Positions 25,197 to 33,567 of a stretch of DNA of 64,000 nucleotides are shown here, piece by piece. The stretch is from assembly GCF_003569805.1 (NCBI RefSeq), contig NZ_KZ984051.1, positions 306,760 through 370,759 on the forward strand. Reading direction: 5' to 3'. A program made the translations under genes and the position numbers. The notes under the pieces were generated by a model, which ran no database searches, was not told the origin of the DNA, and saw only the letters and a program-made list of their open reading frames with translations. Position 1 is the stretch's first letter, and each line of letters starts with the position of its first letter. This DNA is from Microbacterium halotolerans. Its GTDB lineage: Bacteria > Actinomycetota > Actinomycetes > Actinomycetales > Microbacteriaceae.

Positions 25197-25393
25197 CGTC
25201 CGCTCCTCCTGTCGTCATCGTTCGAGTGCGGGGACCGTCGGCTTCGGGCGGAGCGCTGCTCCCGCGACGACGACTCCGCCGAGTCGGCGCAGAGCCCGAG
25301 CCGTCCCGTGGTCTGCGCCGCGGCCGCGACTGCTGCTGCGACAATGACCATCCGGCGCACCGTGCGCGATGAACGAGAAGTCCTGCGGGCCAT
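25193..25393 (-). CDS. Possible small signal-peptide-like ORF coupled to aconitase X (66 aa)
   Basis: Not recognised. The ATG at 25393 has an ideal ribosome site (GAAGGAG, 6 nt away) and the stop overlaps the aconitase X ATG by ATGA, an arrangement hard to get by chance. The first ~34 residues look like a twin-arginine/Sec-type leader (MARRTSRSS, then RRMVIVAAAVAAAAQTTG). The remainder is Arg/Ser-rich with no known domain. It could be a translated leader peptide, a remnant of a binding-protein gene whose body is lost, or a real small membrane protein. Confidence 0.4.
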   Translation of the reverse strand: MARRTSRSSRTVRRMVIVAAAVAAAAQTTGRLGLCADSAESSSREQRSARSRRSPHSNDDDRRSGR

Positions 25394-25810
25394 CTTCAGC
25401 TCCTTCGGATCACGACTCTCCCTCGAGGCGTCGGATCCGAGACTCGCGGACCCAGAGCCCCATCACCACTCGTTTTCCGAGGGCCGGAAGGAGTCGGTCC
25501 CCGACTACACGAACCGGGCGGAGCGCAGCGCGCACGAGATCGTCTCCGTCAGATCCTGCGTGTACGGGCGCGCAACGCTCTGCGGGCCGACTGTGCGAGG
25601 GGCGAGCGTGGCGACTGCATCATCCGATCCACCTGGGTGAGCCCGACCGCGGCCCGGCCTGTAGACGTATCCGCGCTGTACCCTCCCGCCACCGCTCCCG
25701 CACCGCTATGGTGAACCGGAACGACACGGCACCGTTCGTTAACCGGGGCCCCGTAGCGTCCAGGCGAAGCGTCGGCGGTGCCGGCGGAGCCTGCAGCAGG
25801 AAGAGATGAC
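25394..25810. other. Intergenic region, 417 bp, divergent promoters
   Basis: No reading frame with a ribosome site is convincing here. Close to the MFS gene an AACCGG element occurs twice (in GTGAACCGGA and GTTAACCGGG, 25712-25746), flanking a 20-bp segment, which could be a regulator site for the MFS gene. Otherwise I see nothing. Confidence 0.4.
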
Positions 25811-27223
25811 GTGACCGACACCCCGCGCCCGAAAGCCACCGCCGACAGCGCTGCTCTGCCGGTGATGGGCCTGGGCGACAAGCTCGGCGATAAGCCGGTC
25901 AAGCGCTCCAAGGTGATCGCGTGGGCGTTCTGGGACTGGGGGCTGCAGCCGTTCCACACGGTGCTGCTCACCTTCATCTTCACGCCGCTGTACCTCACGA
26001 CCGACTTCTTTCTCACACCGGAGCAGCAGTCGCTCCCGGATGGCGCAGCCAGGGATGCCGCGATCGCCGAGCTCACCAGCGGGCTCGGCATCGGAACGAC
26101 CATCGCCGGACTGCTGATCCTGCTGCTGGCGCCCGTGCTCGGGCAGCAGGCGGACGCCGCGGGCAAGCAGAAGCTGTGGCTCGGCATCGGCACCGCCGGC
26201 GTGATCGCCTGCTCCTTCGGACTCTGGTTCGTCGAGCCGGGCCCAGGGCTGTTCTGGCTCGGTGTCGCCCTGCTAGGTCTCGGCTCCGTCGCCAGCGAGA
26301 TCGGCACGGTCAACTCCAACGCCATGCTGATCAGCATCGCAACGCCGAAGAACATCGGCCGCATCTCCGGCCTCGGCTGGGGCTTCGGCTATCTCGGCGG
26401 CGTCATCGCCCTCACCCTCGTCATCGTCTTCTACGCGATGAGCTGGTTCGGCCTCCCGGAGGACGCCGGTCTCCCGTTCCGCCTCGTCGCCGTCGGCTGC
26501 GCTGTCTGGGGCATCGCGTTCACGATCCCCGTGTTCCTCGCCGTGCCCGAACCCAAGCCGTTGGGACGCCCGGAGCGCCGGAGGAACTTCTTCGCCGCGT
26601 ACGCCGTGCTCATCCGGGACGTCGTGGCGCTCTACCGCAACCGCGCGACCCGCAGCACGTTCTGGTTCCTCATCGCGAGCGCCGTGTTCCGCGACGGGCT
26701 GAGCGGCGTCTTCACCTTCGGAGCCATCATCGCCGGCACCGTGTTCGGCTTCGAGTTCCTCGAGCTGGCGGCCTTCGGCCTCGCGGCGAACCTCGTCGCA
26801 GGGCTCTCGACCGTGATCGTCGGCCGCTGGGACGACCGCTTCGGGCCCAAGGCAGTGATCATCGCCTCGCTGAGCGTGATGATCGTCGCAGGCGCCGCCA
26901 CGTTCGCGCTGATCGATCAGGGCAAGCTCGTGTTCTGGATCTTCGGCCTCATGCTCACCGCCTGCGTCGGGCCCGCCCAGTCGGCGTCGCGATCGTTCCT
27001 CGCCCGCGTCACTCCCGCAGGCCACGAGGGCGAGATCTTCGGCCTCTACGCGACCACCGGCCGCGTCACGAGCTGGATGTCCTCCGCCGCGTGGACCATC
27101 CTCGTCGTGGCCTTCAGCTCGACGAGGTTCGGCATCCTCGGCATCGTGCTGGTGCTGGCCATCGGGCTGGTGCTCATCCTGCCGATCCGCTCGACGCACG
27201 CAGCGACGAGGGGCGCATCGTAG
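25811..27223 (+). CDS. MFS transporter, UMF1/Atg22-like family
   Basis: A 470-aa membrane protein with about 12 TM helices. The features WAFWDWGLQPFHTVLLTFIF, early NSNAMLISIATPKNIGRISG and late GPAQSASRSFLARVTPAGHE are characteristic of the UMF1 branch (related to vacuole effluxer Atg22). It probably exports small molecules such as amino acids. The GTG at 25811 is chosen because AGGAAGAG precedes it; an upstream GTG at 25778 lacks a good site. It is convergent with aztA, with only 27 bp between stops. Confidence 0.85.
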   Translation: MTDTPRPKATADSAALPVMGLGDKLGDKPVKRSKVIAWAFWDWGLQPFHTVLLTFIFTPLYLTTDFFLTPEQQSLPDGAARDAAIAELTSGLGIGTTIAGLLILLLAPVLGQQADAAGKQKLWLGIGTAGVIACSFGLWFVEPGPGLFWLGVALLGLGSVASEIGTVNSNAMLISIATPKNIGRISGLGWGFGYLGGVIALTLVIVFYAMSWFGLPEDAGLPFRLVAVGCAVWGIAFTIPVFLAVPEPKPLGRPERRRNFFAAYAVLIRDVVALYRNRATRSTFWFLIASAVFRDGLSGVFTFGAIIAGTVFGFEFLELAAFGLAANLVAGLSTVIVGRWDDRFGPKAVIIASLSVMIVAGAATFALIDQGKLVFWIFGLMLTACVGPAQSASRSFLARVTPAGHEGEIFGLYATTGRVTSWMSSAAWTILVVAFSSTRFGILGIVLVLAIGLVLILPIRSTHAATRGAS

Positions 27224-27250
27224 CGGAGCGACACGGCGACGGCGTTCGCA

Positions 27251-27898
27251 TCACGCCGCTTCCGCGCCGCGGCGGCACTTCCGCGTGAGATCGATCACCT
27301 CATCCGCCCACGCGACATCCTCGTGGTCGTGCGTGACCCATCCGATCGCTCGGCCCTTCGCAGCTTCCTCCGCCAGGATCGCTCTGATGCCGTCCCGGCT
27401 GTCGGCATCGAGCCCCGCGCTGGGCTCGTCGAGCAGCAGAATGCCGCCCGGCCCTGAGAAGCGCGCAAGCGCCTGAGCGATAAGGGCTCGCTGACGCTGA
27501 CCACCTGACACCTCGTGGATCGAACGACGTGCGAGTCGCGCGATTCCTACGCGTTCCAGCGCGTCGTCTACGGCGACGCGCAGCTCCCGCCTCGAGCGCC
27601 CGCGAGCCTCCCGCCCCCACGTGCCCATCGCCACGATGTCGCGGACCGAGAGCGGCAGCGTGTCGACGATCGCGGTGCGCTGCACGACGAGCGCGATCTC
27701 CTCCGAACGTTCGACACGCCCGGCCCGCGGCGTGCGCGTGCCCGCCATGATCTCCATCAGGGTCGACTTGCCTGTGCCGTTCGCTCCGACGATCGCGGTG
27801 ATCGCGCAGGCGCGCAGTTCCGCGTCTATCTCGTGCAGCACGTCGACGTCGTCATAGGCGAAGCAGATGCCGATCGCCCGCAGTCCGGGTGGTCTCAT
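27251..27898 (-). CDS. aztA: Zinc ABC transporter ATP-binding protein AztA
   Basis: A 215-aa ABC ATPase. Walker A is GANGTGKST, the signature SGGQRQR, Walker B ILLLDEPSA, and the H-loop THDHED. Divergent from aztB across a 51-bp gap containing a Zur-like box. The ATG lies 6 nt after TAGTAT, suggesting a leaderless transcript. It powers import of zinc captured by AztC. Confidence 0.88.
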   Translation of the reverse strand: MRPPGLRAIGICFAYDDVDVLHEIDAELRACAITAIVGANGTGKSTLMEIMAGTRTPRAGRVERSEEIALVVQRTAIVDTLPLSVRDIVAMGTWGREARGRSRRELRVAVDDALERVGIARLARRSIHEVSGGQRQRALIAQALARFSGPGGILLLDEPSAGLDADSRDGIRAILAEEAAKGRAIGWVTHDHEDVAWADEVIDLTRKCRRGAEAA

Positions 27899-27904
27899 GC
27901 CTCC

Positions 27905-27910
27905 ATACTA
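27905..27910 (-). promoter_or_regulatory. aztA -10 element (leaderless pattern)
   Basis: TAGTAT on the minus strand ends 6 nt before the aztA ATG, so transcription would begin at or next to the start codon. The candidate Zur box lies immediately upstream. Confidence 0.5.
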
Positions 27911-27912
27911 GA

Positions 27913-27928
27913 TGAGAATGATTACTGT
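27913..27928. promoter_or_regulatory. Zur-like zinc box between aztA and aztB
   Basis: TGAGAATGATTACTG resembles the actinobacterial Zur consensus TGAxAATxATTxTCA: the left half and core match, the right end is degenerate. It is placed so that one bound repressor would cover the aztA promoter and the region upstream of aztB (a TATAGG -10-like element follows at 27933). It fits zinc-responsive control of the whole locus. Confidence 0.6.
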
Positions 27929-27949
27929 TTGCTATAGGGTTGATCAGTC

Positions 27950-28870
27950 ATGACGCTGCTTCTCCCCTTCACCTCCGAGTTCATGGTGCGCGCTCTCGTC
28001 GGCGGCACTCTCGTCGCCGCCGTCTGCGCCGTCGTCGGCACCTGGGTGGTCGTGCGCGGCATGGCCTTCCTCGGAGAGGCGATCAGCCACGGCATGCTGC
28101 CAGGCGTCGCCATCGCGACCCTGCTCGGCATTCCGCCCCTGTGGGGAGCCGCCGTCAGCGGCGCGGCGATGAGCGCGGCCATCGGTCTGCTGCAGCGGCG
28201 AGGCAGGCTCTCGTACGACACCAGCATCGGACTGCTGTTCGTCGGGATGCTCTCGCTCGGCGTCATCATCGTTTCGCACTCACGCAGCTTCGCCACCGAT
28301 GCGACCACAATGCTCTTCGGAGACATCCTCGCCGTCGGATGGTCGGACGTCCTGATCCTCGCAACGACGCTCGCCGTCGTCGCGACGATCGCAGCCGTGT
28401 TCCACCGGTCCTTCGTCGCCGCCACGTTCGATCCGCGCATCGCGCACACCCTGGGTCTGCGCCCCCACCTCGCGCACACGCTGCTCACGACACTGGTCAC
28501 CGTTGCGGTCATCGCCTCGTATCAGAGCGTCGGCACCCTGCTCGTGGTCGGAATGCTGCTCGCCCCGGCGGTCGCCGCCGGCCGCTGGACGAGGTCGATC
28601 CCCACGACCATGGCGCTGGCCGCAGCATTCGGCATCGCCGCCGTCGTGATCGGCCTGACCGTGTCATGGCACGCAGCCACCGCAGCCGGTCCCACGATCG
28701 CGTGCACGGCGATCGTCCTCGCCGCCGCCTCCGCGCTCACGTCGACCGCCGTCCACCGCACGCGGACGAGGAACGCCCGCCACGTTCCGGCTCATCCGGC
28801 CGCACCCGCACCCATCCCGCTGCCGGCAGAGGCCATCACCTCCGCCGCACCCCGCACGGAAAGCAATTGA
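27950..28870 (+). CDS. aztB: Zinc ABC transporter permease AztB
   Basis: A 306-aa ABC-3 family permease with about eight TM helices. Typical stretches are RGMAFLGEAISHGMLPG and SVGTLLVVGMLLAPAVAA. It is followed without gap by the propeller gene (TGATG overlap). It forms the membrane channel of the AztABC zinc importer. The ~30-residue C-terminal tail (Arg/Ala/Pro-rich) is variable. Confidence 0.9.
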   Translation: MTLLLPFTSEFMVRALVGGTLVAAVCAVVGTWVVVRGMAFLGEAISHGMLPGVAIATLLGIPPLWGAAVSGAAMSAAIGLLQRRGRLSYDTSIGLLFVGMLSLGVIIVSHSRSFATDATTMLFGDILAVGWSDVLILATTLAVVATIAAVFHRSFVAATFDPRIAHTLGLRPHLAHTLLTTLVTVAVIASYQSVGTLLVVGMLLAPAVAAGRWTRSIPTTMALAAAFGIAAVVIGLTVSWHAATAAGPTIACTAIVLAAASALTSTAVHRTRTRNARHVPAHPAAPAPIPLPAEAITSAAPRTESN

Positions 28871-30060
28871 TGAAACGCCTCCACTCCCTCATCGCACCAG
28901 TCGCGCTCGCGCTCATCCTCGCCGGATGCGCCACCGCAGCCGAGGAGCCCGCGCAGGAATCCGAGTCGGGCCACGGCTCGGTCGCCGGAGCGGAGCAGGT
29001 CGCCGAAGCACAGCCGCTGCTCATCTCGATCGATGAGGCCGGCAGCGTCGGCCTGCACGACCTGCTCACGGATGAGACCACACAGCTCGGCGAGATCGCC
29101 GCGCCCGATGCCGTCGCCTCCGATGGCCGCTATGCGTTCGTGACGACGGCCGACGGTCTCACCATCGTCGACGGTGGGCGCTGGAGCTGGGATCACGGCG
29201 ACCACTTCCACTACTACCGCGCCGACCCCGCCCTCCTCGGCGCGGTGCCGGGCGTCGGCCCCGCCGCCGTGACGGGCGCGCCGCTGGCGACGGCCGGCGG
29301 CACCGGTGTGTTCTTCTCCGGCTCGGGCGACGCCGTGCTTCTCGACAACGAGGCGCTCGGCGACGGCGAGATCGTCGAGTCGTTCCGGATCGCCACAGGC
29401 GCGGAGAGCGGCGTCGTCGCGCCCGTCGACACGGGTGCCATCGTGGCGACGACCGACGAGGCCGCTGTCTACGACGCGGCAGGCGAGCGGATCGGCGAAA
29501 TCGAGTGCGAGGCACCGTCCGGTGCGATCACGACCCGCGTCGGCACCGTCGTCGGCTGCGCAGACGGTGCGATCCTCGCCACCGGTCGCATCGACGCGCT
29601 CGACATCGAGCAGATCCCCTACCCGGATGGAGCGGCCGAGCGCGCAAAGGAGTTCGACGGCCGGAAGAACCGGCCGACCGTGGCCGCGCTCTCCGGTGAG
29701 AGCGGCTTCTGGCTGCTCGACACGCGCGCCCGCGCCTGGACCCACGCATCGGTCGACGCCTCGCTCGTCGACGTCGTCGCCGCGGACGATGCGGACGGTC
29801 ACGTCGTCGCGCTCGACGCCGACGGCCGCGTGCGGGTGTACGACTCGGAGGGCACGGAGCTCTCGGCCAGCGAGCCGCTCGTGGCGGAGAGCTTGAACTC
29901 CGGCGGCATCGTCGATCTCGTCGTCGACACGCAGCGCGCCTACCTGTCCGACCCCGCCGGCGGCGTGGTGCACGAGATCGACTACGCCGACGGCGCCCGT
30001 GTGGCACGCGAGCTCACCACACCCACCACGCCTTTCCTCGCCACGGAGCTGGGCCGATGA
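28870..30060 (+). CDS. AztD-like beta-propeller lipoprotein (paralogue within the azt operon)
   Basis: A 396-aa protein. The signal sequence ends in a lipobox (LILAGC). The rest is repeat-structured beta-propeller-like sequence with phrases such as VVALDADGRVRVYDSEG. A His-rich cluster DHGDHFHYYRADP is a likely metal site. It resembles the zinc chaperone AztD encoded at the end of the operon but is clearly diverged. It overlaps aztB (TGATG) and aztC (ATGA), so it is part of the same transcript. I infer extracytoplasmic zinc binding or delivery. Confidence 0.7.
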   Translation: MKRLHSLIAPVALALILAGCATAAEEPAQESESGHGSVAGAEQVAEAQPLLISIDEAGSVGLHDLLTDETTQLGEIAAPDAVASDGRYAFVTTADGLTIVDGGRWSWDHGDHFHYYRADPALLGAVPGVGPAAVTGAPLATAGGTGVFFSGSGDAVLLDNEALGDGEIVESFRIATGAESGVVAPVDTGAIVATTDEAAVYDAAGERIGEIECEAPSGAITTRVGTVVGCADGAILATGRIDALDIEQIPYPDGAAERAKEFDGRKNRPTVAALSGESGFWLLDTRARAWTHASVDASLVDVVAADDADGHVVALDADGRVRVYDSEGTELSASEPLVAESLNSGGIVDLVVDTQRAYLSDPAGGVVHEIDYADGARVARELTTPTTPFLATELGR

Positions 30061-30977
30061 CCCGCCCCATCCGTCGCACCGCGCTGCTCGCGTTCGTCGG
30101 TGCGACGGCTGCTGCAGCGCTGGTCGGCTGCGCACCGGCATCCGGAAACGGCGCGCACATCGTCGCGACCACGAACATCCTCGGCGACGTCGTCAGGCAG
30201 ATCGCCGGCGACGAGGCCGGTGTGACCACCCTGATGAAGCCGAACGCCGACCCGCACTCGTTCGAGATCTCCGCCCAGGAGGCCGCCGGGCTCGCCGAGG
30301 CCGATCTTCTCGTGTCGAACGGGCTCGGGCTCGAGGAGAACGTCGAGCAGCATCTCGCCACGGCGGCCGGCTCCGGCGCGGCGCGCTTCGTCGCAGGCGA
30401 TCACATCACCCCGCTGAGCTTCTCCTCGGGCGTCGGCGCTGGCGACGATCCCCACTTCTGGACGGACCCCGACAGAATGGCCGACGTCGTCATGGCACTC
30501 GGCGACGAGATCGCAGGGCTCCCCGGAGTCGACGTGTCCGCGATCGAAGAGCACACGAGCGCGTACCTCGAGGAGATCGACGCCCTCGAGGCGGAGATGA
30601 CGGCCGCATTCGAGGCGATTCCGGATGATCGCAGGGCGCTCGTGACGAACCATCACGTGTTCGGCTACCTCGCCGACAGGTTCGGCTTCGACACAGTCGG
30701 CGCCGTGATCCCGAGCGGCACGACCCTCGCCTCGCCGTCGGCCGCAGACCTCGAATCACTCGCGACGGCCATCGAGAGCGCCGGTGTACCGGCGATCTTC
30801 GCGGAGTCGAGCCAGCCCGATCGCCTCGTCCAGGTGCTCGCCGACGAGGTCGGCATCGATGTCGCAGTCGTCGAGCTGTTCTCCGAATCGCTTACCGAGC
30901 CCGAGGGAGAAGCACCGACCTACCTCGACATGATGCGCGTCAACACCGACCGCATCGCCCAGGGCCTCACTCGATGA
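30057..30977 (+). CDS. aztC: Zinc-binding lipoprotein AztC (cluster 9 metal-binding protein)
   Basis: A 306-aa ZnuA/AztC-type receptor. Lipobox AALVGC; metal-ligand His residues appear in NADPHSFE, DPHFWTDP and TNHHVFGYLADRFGF, with an acidic ligand expected near the C-terminus. It lacks the long His-rich loop of ZnuA, as AztC proteins do; those obtain zinc from AztD (established for the Paracoccus system). ATGA overlap with the preceding propeller gene. Confidence 0.9.
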   Translation: MTRPIRRTALLAFVGATAAAALVGCAPASGNGAHIVATTNILGDVVRQIAGDEAGVTTLMKPNADPHSFEISAQEAAGLAEADLLVSNGLGLEENVEQHLATAAGSGAARFVAGDHITPLSFSSGVGAGDDPHFWTDPDRMADVVMALGDEIAGLPGVDVSAIEEHTSAYLEEIDALEAEMTAAFEAIPDDRRALVTNHHVFGYLADRFGFDTVGAVIPSGTTLASPSAADLESLATAIESAGVPAIFAESSQPDRLVQVLADEVGIDVAVVELFSESLTEPEGEAPTYLDMMRVNTDRIAQGLTR

Positions 30978-31003
30978 GGCCGCATCTGAAAGGAAACACT
31001 CAC

Positions 31004-32218
31004 ATGACGACGAACCCACGCTGGCGCACGAGCGCGACCCTCGCCTCGCTCGCGGCCGTCGCGGTGCTCGCCGCAGGCTGCGCATCCGGCGCCGCGGACG
31101 ATCCAGCGAACACCTCAGGCTCCGGCGAGGCCGCGGCAGACGTCGCAGCAGGCGACCGCCTTGCCGTGTCGATCGCCGACAAGGTCCTCGTTCTCGATTC
31201 CGACACGCTCGAGGTCGTCGACGAGTTCGACAGCGAGGAGTTCACCCGTGTGAACCCTGTCGGCGACGCCCGCAATGTGCTGGTCACCACGAGCGAGGGC
31301 TTCCAGGTGCTCGACACCGCGGCACCCGAGCTGACGGACACCGTGTTCGATGCCGACGCCGCCGGGCACGTGGTGCGCCACCACGGCAAGACGGTCCTGT
31401 TCGCCGACGGAACCGGCGAGACGACGATCTTCGACACCGACGCGCTGGTCGATTCGGAGGGCGCTCTGCCCGAGGTCGAGACCTACCAGGCTCCTGACGC
31501 CCACCACGGCGTCTCGATCGTGCTGGCGGACGGAACCCTGCTCACCACCGTCGGCGACGATACGGCGCGTTCGAGCGCGCTCGCGCTTGAGCCGCACGAC
31601 GACCACTACGACGAGATCGCCTCCAGCGACGAGTGCAATGACATCCACGGTGAGGGAACGGCGCAGGGCGAGGCCGTCGTCTTCGGATGCGCCGACGGCG
31701 CCCTGCTGTACAAGGACGGTGCGTTCTCGAAGTTCGACGCTCCGGACGAGTACGGCCGGATGGGCAACGCGTATGTCTCCGAGACGAGCCCCATCATCGT
31801 GGGCGACTACAAGAAGGATCCGGATGCCGAGGGCTACTTCCTGAACGACGTCGCGCTGATCGACACGGAGGCGGAGACCTACAAGGTGCAGAACCTCGGC
31901 GACGTGGAATACACCTGGCGCGGTGCCGTGCGCGGCCCGAACGATGACGCGTACGTCCTCGGCAGCGACGGCGCCATCCACGTGCTCGACCCTGGCACCG
32001 GCGAGCTGACCGCCTCCTACCCGGTGATCGACGAGTGGGAGAGCCCCGCCGAATGGCAGGACGAGCACCCCGCACTGGTCACCGATGGCGAGGTCGGGTA
32101 CGTCGCCGACGTGGCGAACAGCCGCATCGTGTCGGTCGACCTCGCCACCGGCGAGATCCTCACGGAGGGCCCGGCCCTGCCCGCCGCACCCGGTGAGATC
32201 GCGTTGAACCTGGGCTGA
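31004..32218 (+). CDS. aztD: Zinc metallochaperone AztD (beta-propeller lipoprotein)
   Basis: A 404-aa AztD protein. A signal sequence with lipobox VLAAGC and an eight-bladed propeller-like body follow. His-rich loops VVRHHGK, PDAHHGVSI, PHDDHYDE and DIHGEG are candidate zinc sites. The start MTTNPRW at 31004 is preferred over the ATG at 30974 because AAAGGA lies upstream and the signal peptide then has normal length. It is the last gene of the operon, followed by a strong terminator. Confidence 0.9.
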   Translation: MTTNPRWRTSATLASLAAVAVLAAGCASGAADDPANTSGSGEAAADVAAGDRLAVSIADKVLVLDSDTLEVVDEFDSEEFTRVNPVGDARNVLVTTSEGFQVLDTAAPELTDTVFDADAAGHVVRHHGKTVLFADGTGETTIFDTDALVDSEGALPEVETYQAPDAHHGVSIVLADGTLLTTVGDDTARSSALALEPHDDHYDEIASSDECNDIHGEGTAQGEAVVFGCADGALLYKDGAFSKFDAPDEYGRMGNAYVSETSPIIVGDYKKDPDAEGYFLNDVALIDTEAETYKVQNLGDVEYTWRGAVRGPNDDAYVLGSDGAIHVLDPGTGELTASYPVIDEWESPAEWQDEHPALVTDGEVGYVADVANSRIVSVDLATGEILTEGPALPAAPGEIALNLG

Positions 32219-32237
32219 CCCGGGTCGACGCAGGACC

Positions 32238-32269
32238 GCGGGGCGCCGGAGAGAACTCCGGCGCCCCGC
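32238..32269 (+). terminator. Rho-independent-type terminator after aztD
   Basis: A perfect 14-bp GC-rich stem (GCGGGGCGCCGGAG and its complement) with an AGAA loop starts 19 bp after the aztD stop, followed by a short TTCTGT. It closes the azt operon. Confidence 0.85.
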
Positions 32270-32384
32270 TTCTGTGCGCGTGAGAAGAACGTCGAGCTCC
32301 GACGCTGGATCGTTCGCAGCCGGGTACGGTTCGGTTCCACGGGTAGGCACGCGACCTCCGAGTGGTTAAGCTGAGAGGACGACA

Positions 32385-32404
32385 CTTAGGCTCCCCTAAG
32401 CTCC
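32385..32404. promoter_or_regulatory. DtxR/IdeR-like iron box upstream of the heme-degradation genes
   Basis: CTTAGGCTCCCCTAAG is a perfect inverted repeat (CTTAGG, 4 nt, CCTAAG). Aligned to the 19-bp iron box TTAGGTTAGGCTAACCTAA, about 12 positions match, including both TTAGG and CTAA elements. It lies 29 bp before the DUF2470 gene and heme oxygenase, where iron repression is expected. Confidence 0.5.
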
Positions 32405-32432
32405 ACGAGGAAAGCAGAGGCAGGCCCACCCG

Positions 32433-32738
32433 ATGACGCACCAGTTCCCGGATGACGTGGTCGCCGCCGTGCTCCGCCACATGAACGCCGATCACGTCGA
32501 CGACAGCGCCCTGATCGCCCGCGCCTTCTGGGATCCGGACGCTGTCTCGGCTGTGATGACCGGCTTCAACGGCGACGGCGGCGACTGGGACGTCGTCTCC
32601 CCCGACGGCACCGTGCATCCGGTGCGCATCGCCTGGCCGGGCGGTTCGATCGCCGAACGCCCCGCCGTGCGCCGCGAGGTCGTCGCCCTGTACGACGACG
32701 CGTGCGCGAGACTCGGCATCGAACCTCGACCGCACTGA
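32433..32738 (+). CDS. DUF2470 domain protein (heme-utilisation associated)
   Basis: A 101-aa single-domain DUF2470 protein: HMNADHVDDS near the N-terminus and the Trp/Asp-rich middle are typical. The same domain forms the C-terminus of HugZ-type heme-degrading enzymes (family knowledge). Here it is free-standing, 57 bp before heme oxygenase and behind an iron-box-like site, so a role in heme or iron handling is likely. No enzyme activity can be assigned. Confidence 0.82.
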   Translation: MTHQFPDDVVAAVLRHMNADHVDDSALIARAFWDPDAVSAVMTGFNGDGGDWDVVSPDGTVHPVRIAWPGGSIAERPAVRREVVALYDDACARLGIEPRPH

Positions 32739-32795
32739 CGCTCACGAATCGCAACGACGTGCCGCGCCCATCGCGGCGGTGAGGACACCGACACC

Positions 32796-33461
32796 ATGCC
32801 CAGAAACACTCCCATCCCCCTGTCGACGAAGATCCGCGAGCGCTCTCAGGCGGCGCACTCGGACAGCGAGGGCTCGGGGTTCATGTCGTCCCTGCTGAAG
32901 GGTCAGCGCACGCGCGACGACTACATCGCCCTGGTGGCCCAGCACTACTTCATCTACCGGGCGCTCGAAGCGGCAACCGACCGGATGCGCCGTGATCCGG
33001 TCGCGTCGACGTTCATCAGCGACCGGCTCACCCGACTGCCGGCGCTCGAGGCCGACCTCGCTTTCCTGATCGGGCCCGACTGGCGGGAGCAGATCTCACC
33101 GCTGCCAGCGACTGCGCGCTACGCCGAGCGCATCGACCAGGTCGGCTCCACCTGGGCCGGAGGGTTCGTCGCGCACCACTACACCCGCTACCTGGGCGAC
33201 CTGTCCGGCGGCATCCATATCGGCCGGGTCATCCGGCGCCAGTTCGGGTTCGACACCAACGGCTCGGGGTTCTACGTCTTCGAAGCAGTCGCCGACCCCG
33301 CGGAGTTCAAGAACGTCTACCGGTCTCAGCTCGACGCGGCCCCGTGGAGCGAGGACGAACACGAGCGCGTGATCGACGAGGTGCTGCTCGCGTATCGCTT
33401 CAACACCGAGGTGTTCGAGCAGCTCGACGCCGACCGCGGGGTCGAGACCAGCGTCGCCTGA
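32796..33461 (+). CDS. hmuO: Biliverdin-producing heme oxygenase (HmuO-like)
   Basis: A 221-aa all-helical heme oxygenase. His21 in QAAHSDSEG is the proximal heme ligand by position, and the distal-helix segment RYLGDLSGG is the kinked glycine-rich helix over the heme. It opens heme to biliverdin, CO and iron using O2 and reductant. It is near the hmuTUV uptake genes (3 kb away) and preceded by DUF2470 and an iron box, giving a coherent heme-iron acquisition set. Confidence 0.95.
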   Translation: MPRNTPIPLSTKIRERSQAAHSDSEGSGFMSSLLKGQRTRDDYIALVAQHYFIYRALEAATDRMRRDPVASTFISDRLTRLPALEADLAFLIGPDWREQISPLPATARYAERIDQVGSTWAGGFVAHHYTRYLGDLSGGIHIGRVIRRQFGFDTNGSGFYVFEAVADPAEFKNVYRSQLDAAPWSEDEHERVIDEVLLAYRFNTEVFEQLDADRGVETSVA

Positions 33462-33464
33462 GCC

Positions 33465-33549
33465 CCCGCGTCCCGTCGCTCAGGTGCGGCAGAACGCCGC
33501 TGTCGACGCAGGACAGCGGCACTTTGTCGCACCTGAGCGACGACGCGGG
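33465..33549. terminator. Nested double palindrome between convergent hmuO and dcd
   Basis: Outer arms: CCCGCGT then, after a 2-nt bulge, CGTCGCTCAGGTGCG, pairing with the complements at 33528-33549. Inside sits a second perfect 9-bp hairpin, GCCGCTGTC (33496-33504) with 33512-33520. The 85-nt element fills the convergent gap and can fold equally on both strands, so it probably serves as a bidirectional terminator. Its two-tier form is unlike a simple terminator and could be a dispersed repeat. Confidence 0.7.
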
Positions 33550-33567
33550 CGCCGTCGGCCGCCGGGC

